A stretch of 64,000 bases of DNA from Lysobacterales bacterium (lineage in GTDB: Bacteria; Pseudomonadota; Gammaproteobacteria; Xanthomonadales; SZUA-36). The translations under genes were made by a program, and so were the position numbers. Positions 44,377-54,293 of this stretch are shown in pieces (the stretch's first letter is position 1; each line of letters starts with the position of its first letter). The DNA is taken from assembly GCA_014238945.1 (NCBI GenBank), contig JABAAB010000093.1:1-64000 (forward strand), given 5' to 3'. The notes under the pieces are model-generated. The model made no database searches. It saw only the letters and a list, made by a program, of their open reading frames with translations, and was not told where the DNA came from.

Positions 44377-44536
44377 TGATCAGCCTCCGGCTGTACCTGT
44401 AACTTATGCCAATAATCAAGCAGACCGAACTTGAGCAGGAAGGGTTCCCAGCGAGGATCTTCATGAAGGGGCACGAGCAAACGCTCGTGCAGAATTTGTG
44501 TGATGTCGCCTTCCTCGTGGCGATTTGATGGGATTC
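44373..44536 (-). pseudogene. C-terminal remnant of an upstream tandem TPR protein
   Basis: Read on the minus strand this gives about 50 residues, with ILHERLLVPLHEDPRWEPFL and KFGLLDYWHKLQVQPEADQ, followed by TGA. Such a DPRWEPFL-x-K-x-GL tail is typical of the end of TolB-like/TPR proteins. A stop at about 44540 closes the frame upstream, so the rest of that gene is gone. Its TGA overlaps the ATG of the next decayed gene, showing that two such genes once stood in tandem. Confidence 0.6.
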
Positions 44537-44840
44537 AGAATCTGCGGACACGAATGCCCAACCAGCGGCAGGCAAGGGAGCCGCACCACGATGCGCTTTA
44601 CCGGGCACAAAGAATCTCCCGGTTTTTTGATTTTCCGAATAAGGACACGTCGTAATTACCCCCGCGGTAAACGACAGGCCTGGTACCCGTTTACATTGAC
44701 TTCGAAACGGGCAGCCGGCTTGTTGGTTTTAATTTTTTTCCTTAGTGATGCCTTTGACAAGAAATGATCCGTTCATGAATATTTATTTTTGCTTTGTATT
44801 TGCTCGTCTATTCTGCCATAAAATTTCGACAGCCTGTTGA
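44537..44840. other. Intergenic region upstream of the decayed TPR locus
   Basis: About 300 bases between the TPR remnant and the carboxypeptidase gene, both on the minus strand. I see no gene; an 80-codon plus-strand frame here has no family features. It may be residue of the lost tandem gene. Confidence 0.4.
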
Positions 44841-47402
44841 TTATTCCGGTAATTTCGTTGATTCAACCATGGAGCCGAGGTAAAGGGAGTTCACCCACAA
44901 TCGTTCGGTTCCACGCCAGAATCCGCGGAACAACGGATCGTTGGCAAATCGAACCACCAGTCCCTGGTCGTGGCGTTGAGCAATCACAGCTGCCTGACCA
45001 CTGATTTGCTCTAACCGCTCCTCACCGATGTATCCGCTGAGCAGGGGAGATTGCGTATAGCGCACCGGTGTGGTGAAGGGATTATCACTGGCAGCCAATA
45101 GGGTGGTCCCACGTCGGAACAAAGGCAGGGTGGATCCATAGCCATAGGCGATGGGGTGGCTGGGGTCTACAGTGGTCGAGACAATCGCACCACCGATGGT
45201 CTTTCTTGCCCTTTGGTCTTCGAAATTTCCGTAGGCCATGGGCCCGGTCTGATCGTTGTCGGGCGCTGTATCATTATCTTTGTCACCATTGTGCTCCTCG
45301 CTACAGTCGCCCGACGAAAAACATAGAGTTTCTGCCCAGGTCGCGGCACCTTGCGTGGCGATCAGGATACCGCCGTCTTTTATCCAGGTGGCGATGCGTT
45401 GTTTCAATTCGTCACCGATGGCCTTGTAGTTCCCATTCGCCATCAACAGGTGGCTGTAGTCATGCAGTCGAATCTGTTTGAGGCGGGTCATGCCCACCAT
45501 CACGGGTGCCACACCAAGCCGTTGATCCATCTGGTGCCAAACCTCTCCAACGGCATAAGCGTTGGTTCCTTCACCGGAGACAAGAAGCGCTTTGACATCA
45601 CGCAAGGTCTTGAATCGGGAGGTGCCGAGATTGGGCCCTGAACCGGTCAGGTGGCTGTTTGAGGAATACACATTGACACCACCATCATGTGCCTTACGCA
45701 GGATCACCAGGATGGCTTCATTTTTGTCCTGATCCTGGATTCCAGGCAGGATCACCAGGCTTCCTTCGCCAAAAGACCGGGAACCCATCGCGTTACCGGA
45801 ACTGAATGAACGAGTCGCTGCACGAACCCTGGCACCGGTATGCAGAAGTTGCTGCAATATGGCGGGGGTCCCGAGTTGCTGCCACTCAATGATCCAGGCC
45901 ACCGCATCGGCCTGCGGTGCGGCTGTTTTTTCCGGGGCAACGTGATTCCCGGTTGGGGGCAGACGAGACAACCTGGCATAGGGCAGGTTATAGGCCAGTG
46001 CCATGTTCCACGCAGAAACATCATAAAAGGTATTTTCGACAAAATCTGTACGTGTTTCGAGCAGGGCTTGTGCCATGCCAAATTGTTGTTGCTCTACCGG
46101 GACTACCCAGGCATGACCCGGTGAAAAGTGGTGTCCGTTGGCTGTGACTTCCTTTGCCAGGGCGCTAAATTCAACATGGTGACGACGAAATACGTCCAGC
46201 AGCGCCTGCGCCCTGGCCGGGTCGTTGTCATCACCGATCACCCAGGCCTGGAAATCAGACTTCTCGGCCTGGTTGCGCATGGTCGCGTAGAATCCGGCCT
46301 GGTAATCTTTCAGATCATTGCTGAGTTGCTGTGCACCTTCGAGTGTGGACAACGAAGTGCGCACATGGTTGTGGATGGCCTGAGCAAAGGTCAGCGGACC
46401 AGATTCCCGGTCTATGACGGAACCGCGTACGCTCGGTTGTTCAAACAAAATACCGATACTGCCGTTGATATCCGGGTAGGTCGAGCCTTTGCCGTAATAA
46501 AAATCATCATAGGCATCCTCGGTGAAAAACATCACCCCGGCCTGGTCCAGGCTGGCGGCGTGAAATTTCGCCAGCGCCCGGGTCATATCGAGGTTTTCGG
46601 TGGTCGTCAACGGGTGTTGGCGTGTCGGTACGCCGGGCTGAAAAAAGTAACCATCGTGACCGGTTTCATGATGGTCGGTGATGACATGTGGCAACCAGCG
46701 GTGAAATTCAGTGATGCGCGCGCGTGATTCGGGGTGGACCAGTGGCAACCAGTCACGGTTGAGGTCAAACAGGTAGTGATTGGTCCTGCCCCGTGGCCAG
46801 TCCTCGTTGTGAACACGTGAATTACGGTCGGATACACTATTCAGACTATGGTTGGCGTTGGACCAGCTTGAAAAACGGTTCAATCCGTCCGGGTTCAGGC
46901 TGGGATCCAGGATGATGATGGTGTTTTCAAGCAGGTCTTCAACATTATCTGATGTCGAAGCCGCCAGGTACCAGGCCACGACCATGGCCGCATTACTTCC
47001 GCTGGCTTCATTACCGTGAATGCTGTAACCCAGCCACACCACCAGCGGTGCACTGTGGTCACCGCTGGTTGCAGCCTGTAGATGGGACAACCGGAGTTCT
47101 TCCAGTCGGGACTGATTTTCAGGGGAACTGATGACCAGTTGCAGCAAAGGCCTTTGTTCATGTGTGCGGCCAATGACCTTGATACTGACCCGGTCAGACT
47201 GTTCAGACAGCGTGTTCATATATTGAACAAGCCCACCGTGATCCACACGCCAGTCACCCGGTTCCCAGCCCAGTACAGATTCGGGGGAGGGTATGGATGA
47301 ATCCAGCATTGCATCTTCCGGCAGGTACTCGGCCGAACCCATCGCGAGGGTGGCAACGGAAAACAACATTCCACAGATCAACAAAAGCAGACGCACGGTC
47401 AT
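44841..47402 (-). CDS. Exported M14-family zinc carboxypeptidase
   Basis: About 853 residues from ATG 47402 (MTVRLLLLICGMLFSVATLA, a signal peptide). The peptidase domain comes first: KVIGRTHEQRPL, zinc ligands in WLGYSIHGNEASGSNAAM (H-x-x-E), DPSLNPDGLNRFSSW, FDLNRDWLPLVHPE and VITDHHETGHDGYFFQPG. A long C-terminal region includes a glutamine-amidotransferase-like stretch (LLMANGNYKAIGDELKQRI, GGILIATQGAA). It is a periplasmic or cell-surface peptidase that would trim peptides for uptake. The frame extends 15 codons further up, but those lack signal character. Confidence 0.85.
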   Translation of the reverse strand: MTVRLLLLICGMLFSVATLAMGSAEYLPEDAMLDSSIPSPESVLGWEPGDWRVDHGGLVQYMNTLSEQSDRVSIKVIGRTHEQRPLLQLVISSPENQSRLEELRLSHLQAATSGDHSAPLVVWLGYSIHGNEASGSNAAMVVAWYLAASTSDNVEDLLENTIIILDPSLNPDGLNRFSSWSNANHSLNSVSDRNSRVHNEDWPRGRTNHYLFDLNRDWLPLVHPESRARITEFHRWLPHVITDHHETGHDGYFFQPGVPTRQHPLTTTENLDMTRALAKFHAASLDQAGVMFFTEDAYDDFYYGKGSTYPDINGSIGILFEQPSVRGSVIDRESGPLTFAQAIHNHVRTSLSTLEGAQQLSNDLKDYQAGFYATMRNQAEKSDFQAWVIGDDNDPARAQALLDVFRRHHVEFSALAKEVTANGHHFSPGHAWVVPVEQQQFGMAQALLETRTDFVENTFYDVSAWNMALAYNLPYARLSRLPPTGNHVAPEKTAAPQADAVAWIIEWQQLGTPAILQQLLHTGARVRAATRSFSSGNAMGSRSFGEGSLVILPGIQDQDKNEAILVILRKAHDGGVNVYSSNSHLTGSGPNLGTSRFKTLRDVKALLVSGEGTNAYAVGEVWHQMDQRLGVAPVMVGMTRLKQIRLHDYSHLLMANGNYKAIGDELKQRIATWIKDGGILIATQGAATWAETLCFSSGDCSEEHNGDKDNDTAPDNDQTGPMAYGNFEDQRARKTIGGAIVSTTVDPSHPIAYGYGSTLPLFRRGTTLLAASDNPFTTPVRYTQSPLLSGYIGEERLEQISGQAAVIAQRHDQGLVVRFANDPLFRGFWRGTERLWVNSLYLGSMVESTKLPE

Positions 47403-47554
47403 ATTTTCAGCCTGAAAAAAGTGAATGGTTATTCTATGCGAAGTCACTTTGGTGTGCTCATTTATTCCCGTCTCACGACGCTTTCCAGCCGCAATCAGAT
47501 CAGGGCATTGTGCTGAGAGTGCCGCACGACCGATCTGCTGTTAACATGATCCTT

Positions 47555-48655
47555 ATGAAAAACATCAATGTGTTTACTTTGTTCATTGGGATTTGCCTGG
47601 TCCAATGCACCCAGGCAGAAACACGGGTTGACCTGTTGGAGCTACCACCGGGTTTCCATATCGAAATCTATGCCGATGGGGTGGAAAATGCACGCCAGAT
47701 GGTGCGTGGTGATGAAGGTACGATTTTTGTCGGAACCCGCAGGGCCGGGAAACTCTGGGCCGTATCGGATGAGGACGGGGACCAGTTCGCTGAGCAGGTC
47801 CGCATGATTGACAGTGATCTGACCATGCCATCCGGTGTCGAGTTTCTCGGTGGTGATTTATACGTGGGGGCAGTGGATCGCATACTCCGTTACGAAGGAA
47901 TCGAATCGCGACTGGATCAACCACCCGAACCGGTGGTTATCACCGATGTTTTTCCTGAAAAAACACACCATGGATGGAAGTACCTGCGTTTCGGTCCGGA
48001 TGGCATGCTGTACATTCCCATCGGTGTGCCCTGCAATATCTGTGATGAAGAGGGATTTGGTGAAATCCGTCGCATCAACCCGGATGGCAGCGGTATGGAA
48101 GTGTTCGCCCACGGGGTGCGCAACAGTGTCGGACTGGCGTTTCACCCCGACAATGGACAGCTCTGGTTTACGGACAACGGTCGGGACATGCTCGGCGACG
48201 ACCTTCCGGCAGATGAGTTGAACCATGCACCGGACCAAGGCATGCATTTCGGATTTCCCTACTGTCACCAGAGTGACCTGCCTGATGAGGAATTCGGCAA
48301 GGATCAGGATTGTGGTGACTACACCGCACCGGTCAGCGATCTGGACCCGCACGCGGCGGCACTGGGTCTCGTGTTTTACACCGGACAAATGTATCCCTCC
48401 GAATACAGCAACCGTTTGTTCATTACCCAGCACGGTTCCTGGAACCGCAGCGAGAAGTCCGGCTACCGAATCCTGGTGCTTGATGTGCAGGCCAATGGCA
48501 AGGTATTGGACACACAGGTTTTTGTCTCCGGATGGTTGCAGAACGAGGAAGACTGGGGGCGGCCCAACGATGTGCTGGTAATGCCCGACGGGGCATTGCT
48601 GGTTTCGGATGACAAGGCGGGAGTTATTTATCGCATCAGCTACGTCGCTGAGTAG
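47555..48655 (+). CDS. Exported PQQ-dependent sugar dehydrogenase-like (sorbosone/glucose dehydrogenase) beta-propeller
   Basis: About 366 residues from ATG 47555 (or 47546), beginning with a signal peptide (NVFTLFIGICLVQCTQA). The six-bladed propeller of the soluble GDH/sorbosone dehydrogenase family is recognised from LPPGFHIEIYADGVENAR, HHGWKYLRFGPDGMLYIPIG, EVFAHGVRNSVGLAFHP, QLWFTDNGRDMLGDD and FITQHGSWNRSEKSGYRIL. The family binds PQQ and calcium and oxidises sugars in the periplasm, though many members have unknown substrates. Its start region overlaps the divergent carboxypeptidase's promoter. Confidence 0.85.
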   Translation: MKNINVFTLFIGICLVQCTQAETRVDLLELPPGFHIEIYADGVENARQMVRGDEGTIFVGTRRAGKLWAVSDEDGDQFAEQVRMIDSDLTMPSGVEFLGGDLYVGAVDRILRYEGIESRLDQPPEPVVITDVFPEKTHHGWKYLRFGPDGMLYIPIGVPCNICDEEGFGEIRRINPDGSGMEVFAHGVRNSVGLAFHPDNGQLWFTDNGRDMLGDDLPADELNHAPDQGMHFGFPYCHQSDLPDEEFGKDQDCGDYTAPVSDLDPHAAALGLVFYTGQMYPSEYSNRLFITQHGSWNRSEKSGYRILVLDVQANGKVLDTQVFVSGWLQNEEDWGRPNDVLVMPDGALLVSDDKAGVIYRISYVAE

Positions 48656-48667
48656 ATCAGCCAGGTC

Positions 48668-49459
48668 ATGACCTTTATCCAGATCGTGGTGCTTGCCCTC
48701 ATCCAGGGGCTGACCGAGTTTTTGCCGGTGTCCAGTTCCGCTCACCTGATACTCGGCAGCAAGGTATTCGGTTGGCCTGACCAGGGTCTGGTATTCGATG
48801 TTGCAACCCACCTGGGAACCCTGTTGGCGGTACTGGTGTATTTTCGCAAGGATCTGTTCAACATGGTGAGGCCGTGGATTGACACTGGCATTGATGATGA
48901 GCCGGCACGGAGACTGGGAAAAATTCTGATCATTTCCAGTGTGCCCGCCATAGTGGCAGGTGGTTTTTTACACGGTTGGGTGGAAGCCAGTCTCCGGGAT
49001 GTTCAAATCATCGCGCTGACGACCATAGGTTTCGGTTTGCTGCTGTGGTGGGCGGATGTCCGTTTTCCGCGTGCCAGGGTGCTCTCAGGAATGGATATGC
49101 GCTCCGGTGTGCTGATTGGTCTGGCGCAGATCCTGGCATTGGTGCCGGGTACTTCACGTTCGGGAATCACCATCACCATGGGCCGTCTGCTGGGTTTTGA
49201 TGCGGACAGCGCGGCCCGGTTTTCCTTTCTGCTTTCCATCCCCATTATTGCCTCGGCAGGTGGTTATGGTGTGATGCGGATGTTATTGAATGATGCATCC
49301 ATCGACTGGCAGCAGTTCGGACTTGCGGTCGTATTGTCTGGTGTTGCAGGCTGGTTCTGTATAGCCGCATTTCTTGCCCTGCTCAAGCGTGTCGGTCTGA
49401 TGCCCTTTGTGCTTTATCGCCTGGCACTGGGAATTGCCCTGCTTTGGGTAGCCTATTAG
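48668..49459 (+). CDS. uppP: Undecaprenyl-diphosphatase
   Basis: A 263-residue integral membrane phosphatase. The two conserved blocks are present: LIQGLTEFLPVSSSAHLIL near the N-terminus, containing the (E/Q)xxxE plus PGSxSRSGAT-type region partner, and LVPGTSRSGITITMGRLLGF in the middle. It dephosphorylates undecaprenyl diphosphate to recycle the lipid carrier of peptidoglycan and confers bacitracin tolerance. It starts 12 bases after the dehydrogenase-like gene, so the two are probably co-transcribed, although no functional link is evident. Confidence 0.93.
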   Translation: MTFIQIVVLALIQGLTEFLPVSSSAHLILGSKVFGWPDQGLVFDVATHLGTLLAVLVYFRKDLFNMVRPWIDTGIDDEPARRLGKILIISSVPAIVAGGFLHGWVEASLRDVQIIALTTIGFGLLLWWADVRFPRARVLSGMDMRSGVLIGLAQILALVPGTSRSGITITMGRLLGFDADSAARFSFLLSIPIIASAGGYGVMRMLLNDASIDWQQFGLAVVLSGVAGWFCIAAFLALLKRVGLMPFVLYRLALGIALLWVAY

Positions 49460-49472
49460 ACTGACTCTACAA

Positions 49473-49519
49473 AGCACCAAATTGGTGCATGAATTTTCTC
49501 AACGTGCCATAATGGTGCC
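49473..49519. promoter_or_regulatory. Pair of NtrC-type binding sites upstream of glnA
   Basis: GCACCAAATTGGTGC (49474-49488) and GTGCCATAATGGTGCC (49504-49519) both fit the NtrC consensus GCAC-n-GGTGC. Their centres are about 30 bp apart, three helical turns, and they lie about 140-200 bases upstream of the sigma-54 start, as in the E. coli glnA enhancer. Confidence 0.75.
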
Positions 49520-49655
49520 GTTATGACACGGGCAGCCAATCTCCATATTACCTGTGTTTTCTAAATAAGCCATTAAAATGTATCTAAAAGTCGTGAAAAT
49601 ATAGTTAAAATTCATGTACACCATTTTTTTTTATAATTTCAAGAAGTGATTAAGC

Positions 49656-49671
49656 TGGCATGCTATCTGCA
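49656..49671 (+). promoter_or_regulatory. Sigma-54 promoter of glnA
   Basis: TGGCATGCTATCTGCA has GG (49657-49658) and GC (49669-49670) ten bases apart and the usual TGGCA...TGCA flanks. The expected start is near 49682, about 45 bases before the glnA ATG. Confidence 0.8.
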
Positions 49672-49725
49672 TGTATATTCTGACCCATTTTGGACTTTAT
49701 CCCAATAACACGACAGGAAAACAAC

Positions 49726-51135
49726 ATGAGCGTAGAAAAAATTCAGAACATGATCCGTGAGGAAGAGATCGAATTCGTAGACCTGAGGTTTTGTGATACG
49801 GCAGGCAAGGAGCAGCATGTCAGTATGCCCGTCAGCATGATGGACGAAGATTTTTTTGAAGAGGGAAAAATGTTTGACGGCTCTTCTATCAAAGGTTGGA
49901 AAGGCATCAATGAATCAGACATGGTGCTGATGCCCGATCTGGACAGTGCCGTCAAAGACCCGTTCATGCAGCACAACACGATGATATTGCGTTGCGATGT
50001 TCTGGAACCCGATACCATGGAAGGTTACAACCGTTGCCCGAGATCCCTGGCCAAGCGCGCTGAAGCTTACCTGCAGTCCAGCGGTGTGGCCGATGCGGCG
50101 TATTTTGGTCCCGAGCCCGAATTTTTTGTTTTTGACAGCGTCAGTTTCGGTAACGATATGCACTCCACTTTCTACAATATCGACTCGGAGGAGGGTGCCT
50201 GGAATACCGGGGCTGATTACGAGGAAGGCAACCACGGCCATCGTCCCCGTGTAAAAGGCGGTTATTTCCCGGTTCCACCGGTGGATGGCCTGCACGACCT
50301 GCGTGCCACCATATGCGAGATACTCCAACACATGGATGTTCCGGTTGAAGTGCATCACCACGAGGTCGGTACTGCCGGTCAGTGCGAAATTGGAACCAAG
50401 TTCAATACGCTGACCCGCAAGGCGGATGAGTTGCTGTTACTCAAGTACGCAACCCACAATGCTGCCCATGTCAGTGGCAGGACGGCGACTTTTATGCCCA
50501 AGCCACTGGTGGGTGACAATGGATCCGGCATGCATGTCCACCAGTCGCTATTCAAAGACGGCGAGAACCTGTTTTCAGGTGAGGAGTATGGGGGGCTTTC
50601 AACGACTGCCCTGCATTATATTGGCGGAATTTTCAAACACGCCCGGGCGATCAATGCTTTTGCCAATGCCAGCACCAACAGCTACAAACGGCTGGTACCT
50701 GGCTTTGAAGCCCCGGTGATGCTGGCTTATTCAGCCCGTAATCGTTCAGCATCGTGTCGAATTCCGCATGTCGGCAGTCCCAAGGCCCGCAGGATCGAAG
50801 TCCGTTTTGGTGATCCGGCTGGTAATGGTTACCTGATGTTTGCAGCCATGTTGATGGCTGGTATCGATGGAATCATCAACAAGATCGATCCGGGTCCCGC
50901 CATGGATAAGGATCTGTATGATCTGCCTTCAGAAGAGGTAAAAGATATTCCCACGGTTTGCGCCAGCCTTGCCCAGGCTCTGGAAGAACTGGATTCCGAC
51001 CGGGATTTTCTTAAAGCCGGCGGTGTTTTCGATGATGACCTGATCGATGCCTATATCGAACTGAAGATGGAAGAAGTGACACGTTTTCGTATGTCCACCC
51101 ATCCGGTGGAGTTCGATATGTACTATTCTATATAA
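49726..51135 (+). CDS. glnA: Glutamine synthetase, type I
   Basis: A 469-residue GSI-beta enzyme making glutamine from glutamate, ammonia and ATP. Signatures seen are [29 protein letters not shown], the ATP-binding [17 protein letters not shown], and the adenylylation site DKDLYDLP (Tyr398 counting the initiator Met, Tyr397 in mature numbering). ATG 49726 with AGGAAAA upstream is chosen; the longer frame has no ribosome site. Expression is set by the sigma-54 promoter and NtrC sites just upstream; the kinase and regulator genes follow two genes later. Confidence 0.96.
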   Translation: MSVEKIQNMIREEEIEFVDLRFCDTAGKEQHVSMPVSMMDEDFFEEGKMFDGSSIKGWKGINESDMVLMPDLDSAVKDPFMQHNTMILRCDVLEPDTMEGYNRCPRSLAKRAEAYLQSSGVADAAYFGPEPEFFVFDSVSFGNDMHSTFYNIDSEEGAWNTGADYEEGNHGHRPRVKGGYFPVPPVDGLHDLRATICEILQHMDVPVEVHHHEVGTAGQCEIGTKFNTLTRKADELLLLKYATHNAAHVSGRTATFMPKPLVGDNGSGMHVHQSLFKDGENLFSGEEYGGLSTTALHYIGGIFKHARAINAFANASTNSYKRLVPGFEAPVMLAYSARNRSASCRIPHVGSPKARRIEVRFGDPAGNGYLMFAAMLMAGIDGIINKIDPGPAMDKDLYDLPSEEVKDIPTVCASLAQALEELDSDRDFLKAGGVFDDDLIDAYIELKMEEVTRFRMSTHPVEFDMYYSI

Positions 51136-51221
51136 AGGAGCTGTCATCCGGCAGCCCCATGGAAACCGTTGCACCCCACTATCGATGGGATGCGAAAACG
51201 GCTAAAACACGGAGTCTGGCG

Positions 51222-51824
51222 ATGAAAATTGCAATGCAAAAATCAACTCATACCCTGCTGACTACTTTCATACTGTTGATGGTATCTGCATCCCTGTTTG
51301 CGCAGGTTTACAAATCTGTGGATGAGGATGGCAATGTGGTTTATTCGGATCAGGCGCCGCATGAAGGTGCCACACCCATCAAGCTGCGAGAAATCAGCAT
51401 TATAGAAGCCCCTTATTATCCAAAGGCTGCCAAGGACGTGGACGAGCTCACCGATGAGGATGCCGAGAAGGAATTATCCATCAGGCAATTGCGCAGGAGT
51501 TTCAGGGATTTCACCATAACCTCTCCGACCCAGGAGGAATCAATCTGGGGCACAGGCACCGATGTCAATGTGTCATGGAATACCAAGAACCAGTTGCTGC
51601 CCGGTATGGAGGTATCGATTTTTGTTGATGGAAAATTGGCAGGAAAGACCCGTGATGGTGTGATTCCGCTGGACCGTCTGGACCGGGGTGAGCACAAGGT
51701 TACTGCTGAGATTATCGATAGCCGGGACCGTAAAATCGCGACAGCCGGGCCGACTACATTTTTTATCAAGCGTACGGTTGCCAATCTTCGTCCCCGCCCC
51801 TCGCCCAGCGGCGGTGGTGGCTGA
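51222..51824 (+). CDS. DUF4124 domain periplasmic protein
   Basis: A 200-residue protein from ATG 51222 with a signal peptide (TLLTTFILLMVSASLFA). The mature start QVYKSVDEDGNVVYSDQAP is the DUF4124 signature. A second, Ig-like domain follows (TITSPTQEESIWGTGTDVNV to HKVTAEIIDSRDRK). The C-terminus is a Pro/Ser/Gly tail. DUF4124 proteins often stand between glnA and ntrB in gammaproteobacteria without a known role in nitrogen control. Its stop is 26 bases before ntrB. Confidence 0.85.
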   Translation: MKIAMQKSTHTLLTTFILLMVSASLFAQVYKSVDEDGNVVYSDQAPHEGATPIKLREISIIEAPYYPKAAKDVDELTDEDAEKELSIRQLRRSFRDFTITSPTQEESIWGTGTDVNVSWNTKNQLLPGMEVSIFVDGKLAGKTRDGVIPLDRLDRGEHKVTAEIIDSRDRKIATAGPTTFFIKRTVANLRPRPSPSGGGG

Positions 51825-51849
51825 GTAATACACATGTCACGGGCTCCCT

Positions 51850-52848
51850 ATGCTTGAAGCGCTGTCTACGGCAATCGTGGAGCTGGATGATCAGGGTTGT
51901 GTTCTGAACATGAACACGGCCGCAGAGCATTGCCTGGCCACGGGCAGGGAACGTGCCAGGGGAAGCCATTTCAAATCCCTTGATGGTGTACCCGGTGCAT
52001 TGCTCGGTGCCATTTCTGAAACCACCAATGACCAGCGCAGCCGGCATTTGCACGAGTGCAGACTGGTCGGCGGTTGGTATGACTGTAATGTCCAATCCAT
52101 GCCCGGTCAGCGCATGCTGCTGGAATTTTACGATCTGAAATGGCAACAACAACAGGACAAGTTACAACAACGCGAAGTACAGACCGGCATGATGGACCTG
52201 CTGCGCCGCAACCTGGGGCACGAGATCCGTAATCCACTGGGTGGGATTCGGGGGGCGGCACAGATGATGGCCGCAGAGCTGGAGGGCAGGGAGCTGGGCA
52301 CACTGGCACAACTGATCATGCGTGAAGTGGATCGTATTGATGAGTTGCTGGCCCGTTTTGGCCAACCCGAACTGGACCGCAAGCCGGTCGACGTTCATTT
52401 TGTATTGCGCGAGGCGGCTGAGCTTCTGCATCTGGAGTCTGCCGAGTTCCTGAGAATCATTCAGGATTATGACCCCAGTATTCCACCATTGCTGGCAGAT
52501 GCATCCGCACTACGCCAACTGTTGTTGAACCTGTTGCGCAATGCGTTCCAGGCGCAGGCGACTCAAATCACCATCAGGAGCCGGGTTGAGCATGACAGTG
52601 CCTTATTGAAGCCGGGTATCAGTTCACTCGTCAGGCTGGATGTCGATGACAACGGCATGGGTGTACCTGAATCTCTGCGCAGCATGTTATTCCTGCCACT
52701 GGTCACAGGCCGCAGGGATGGGACCGGTCTGGGTTTGGCACTGGCACAACAGATAGCCGCGGCCCACCAGGGTCTCCTGACCTATGAGCCGCTAACGCCT
52801 GGTAGTCGTTTCACACTCAAATTGCCACTGGAGCGTTTGGATGACTAA
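51850..52848 (+). CDS. glnL: Nitrogen sensor histidine kinase NtrB
   Basis: A 332-residue cytoplasmic kinase. A PAS-like domain (about 1-100) is followed by the H-box LRRNLGHEIRNPLGGIRGAA (His124), N-box LLLNLLRNAFQA and G boxes DVDDNGMGVP and GRRDGTGLGLALAQQI. It phosphorylates or dephosphorylates NtrC according to the state of P-II. There are no membrane segments, as expected for NtrB. Its end overlaps the ntrC start by eight bases, so the two are translationally coupled. Confidence 0.93.
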   Translation: MLEALSTAIVELDDQGCVLNMNTAAEHCLATGRERARGSHFKSLDGVPGALLGAISETTNDQRSRHLHECRLVGGWYDCNVQSMPGQRMLLEFYDLKWQQQQDKLQQREVQTGMMDLLRRNLGHEIRNPLGGIRGAAQMMAAELEGRELGTLAQLIMREVDRIDELLARFGQPELDRKPVDVHFVLREAAELLHLESAEFLRIIQDYDPSIPPLLADASALRQLLLNLLRNAFQAQATQITIRSRVEHDSALLKPGISSLVRLDVDDNGMGVPESLRSMLFLPLVTGRRDGTGLGLALAQQIAAAHQGLLTYEPLTPGSRFTLKLPLERLDD

Positions 52849-54232
52849 GTTGGCAACCGTGTGGATCGTTGATGATGATGAAGCCATCCGCTTTGTGCTT
52901 GAACGTGCTCTGGGCCGCGCCGGTTACCTCACCGAGAGTTTCACCACCGTTGCGGCGGTGACCGCCGCACTGGACAGTGGTCAGCCCGATGTCATTCTCA
53001 CTGACATTCGTTTGCCGGATGCCGATGGGCTCAGCGTTTTGCAGGCGCTGGAGAACCGTGCAATCGAGGTTCCGGTCATCGCCATGACGGCATTTTCCGA
53101 TCTGGACCAGGCCGTTTCCGCGTTCAAGTCGGGTGTTTTTGATTACCTGTCAAAACCATTTGATCTAGACCAGGTCTTGTCCGTGGTCGACCGGGCATCG
53201 GCAATACCGGGTGATGGACCGGTGGTGGAAGAAACAGCGGAACCACGCAAACTGATCGGTGAATCGGTTGCCATGCAGGAGGTTTTCCGCACCATCGGCC
53301 GTTTGTCCCGTTCCAGCATCAGTGTATTGATCACCGGTGAAACCGGTACCGGCAAGGAACTTTTTGCCCGTGCACTGCACGAACACAGCCCCAGGGCCGA
53401 CGGTCCGTTCGTCGCGATCAACACTGCAGCGGTTCCCACCGAGTTACTCGAATCGGAGTTGTTCGGCCATGAGCGTGGTTCCTTCACCGGTGCCCACGCG
53501 CGGCGTGCTGGCCGGTTTGAAGAAGCTACCGGAGGTACCCTTTTCCTGGATGAAATTGGCGACATGCCACTTCCATTGCAGACCCGTCTGTTGCGGGTAC
53601 TGGCGGAAGGCGACTACTACCGCGTGGGTGGACGTGACCTGCTGCGTGCTGATGTACGCGTGGTCACTGCAACCCACCAGGACCTGCTGGGTAAGATCGC
53701 CGATGGGAGTTTTCGTGAAGACCTGTATCACCGTCTCAACGTGATCACCATCAAATTACCACCATTGCGTGAACGCAGCGATGACATTCCTCTGTTGGCC
53801 CGACATTTCCTTCATCAGGCTGCCATGGACATGGGGTTGGAGGAAAAGCGGTTGCTGCCAGAGACGATCGACGTGCTGCAAAGCAAATCCTGGCCGGGAA
53901 ACGTACGTCAGCTACAAAATTTGTGTCAGCAGTTGTGCGTGATGGCACCCGGCGAGCAGATACTGCCAGAAGACCTGCCGAGGGGGCTACAAACCACCAA
54001 CCCCTCTGCCCAGACAGGAGACCCCTGGTCGGACGCATTGCGTAGCTGGACCCGCAGGGCGCTGTCAAACGGACAGTCAGATCTTATGGCCGAGGCGCGT
54101 GGCAGGCTGGAAAGAACCATCCTCGACTGTGCACTGGACCACACCGGTGGCAAACGGGTGGAAGCCGCCCGCTTGTTGGGTCTGGGACGTAACACACTGA
54201 CCCGCAAGCTGAAAGAGTTTGAGGCGAGTTAG
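52841..54232 (+). CDS. glnG: Sigma-54-dependent response regulator NtrC
   Basis: A 463-residue NtrC. The receiver domain has the acidic pocket VDDDEA and phosphoacceptor Asp55 (VILTDIRLPDADG). The central AAA+ domain has Walker A GETGTGKE, the sigma-54-contacting loop GSFTGAHARR (GAFTGA variant with Ser), Walker B GGTLFLDEIGDM and RLNVITIKLPPLRER. A Fis-type HTH ends the protein (HTGGKRVEAARLLGLGRNTLTRKLKE). It activates glnA and probably glnK-amtB here through the matched enhancers. The Ser in GSFTGA also occurs in other NtrC proteins and is not expected to inactivate it. Confidence 0.95.
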   Translation: MTKLATVWIVDDDEAIRFVLERALGRAGYLTESFTTVAAVTAALDSGQPDVILTDIRLPDADGLSVLQALENRAIEVPVIAMTAFSDLDQAVSAFKSGVFDYLSKPFDLDQVLSVVDRASAIPGDGPVVEETAEPRKLIGESVAMQEVFRTIGRLSRSSISVLITGETGTGKELFARALHEHSPRADGPFVAINTAAVPTELLESELFGHERGSFTGAHARRAGRFEEATGGTLFLDEIGDMPLPLQTRLLRVLAEGDYYRVGGRDLLRADVRVVTATHQDLLGKIADGSFREDLYHRLNVITIKLPPLRERSDDIPLLARHFLHQAAMDMGLEEKRLLPETIDVLQSKSWPGNVRQLQNLCQQLCVMAPGEQILPEDLPRGLQTTNPSAQTGDPWSDALRSWTRRALSNGQSDLMAEARGRLERTILDCALDHTGGKRVEAARLLGLGRNTLTRKLKEFEAS

Positions 54233-54293
54233 TTGTTGTCTGTTAAATAGTCCTTTTTCGGAACAGTTCCTGTCCAAATTTGGGGTCTGTTCA

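Noticed and set aside
44525-44767. 80-codon plus-strand frame
   Set aside because: It lies antisense to the TPR remnant and has no ribosome site, signal or domain.
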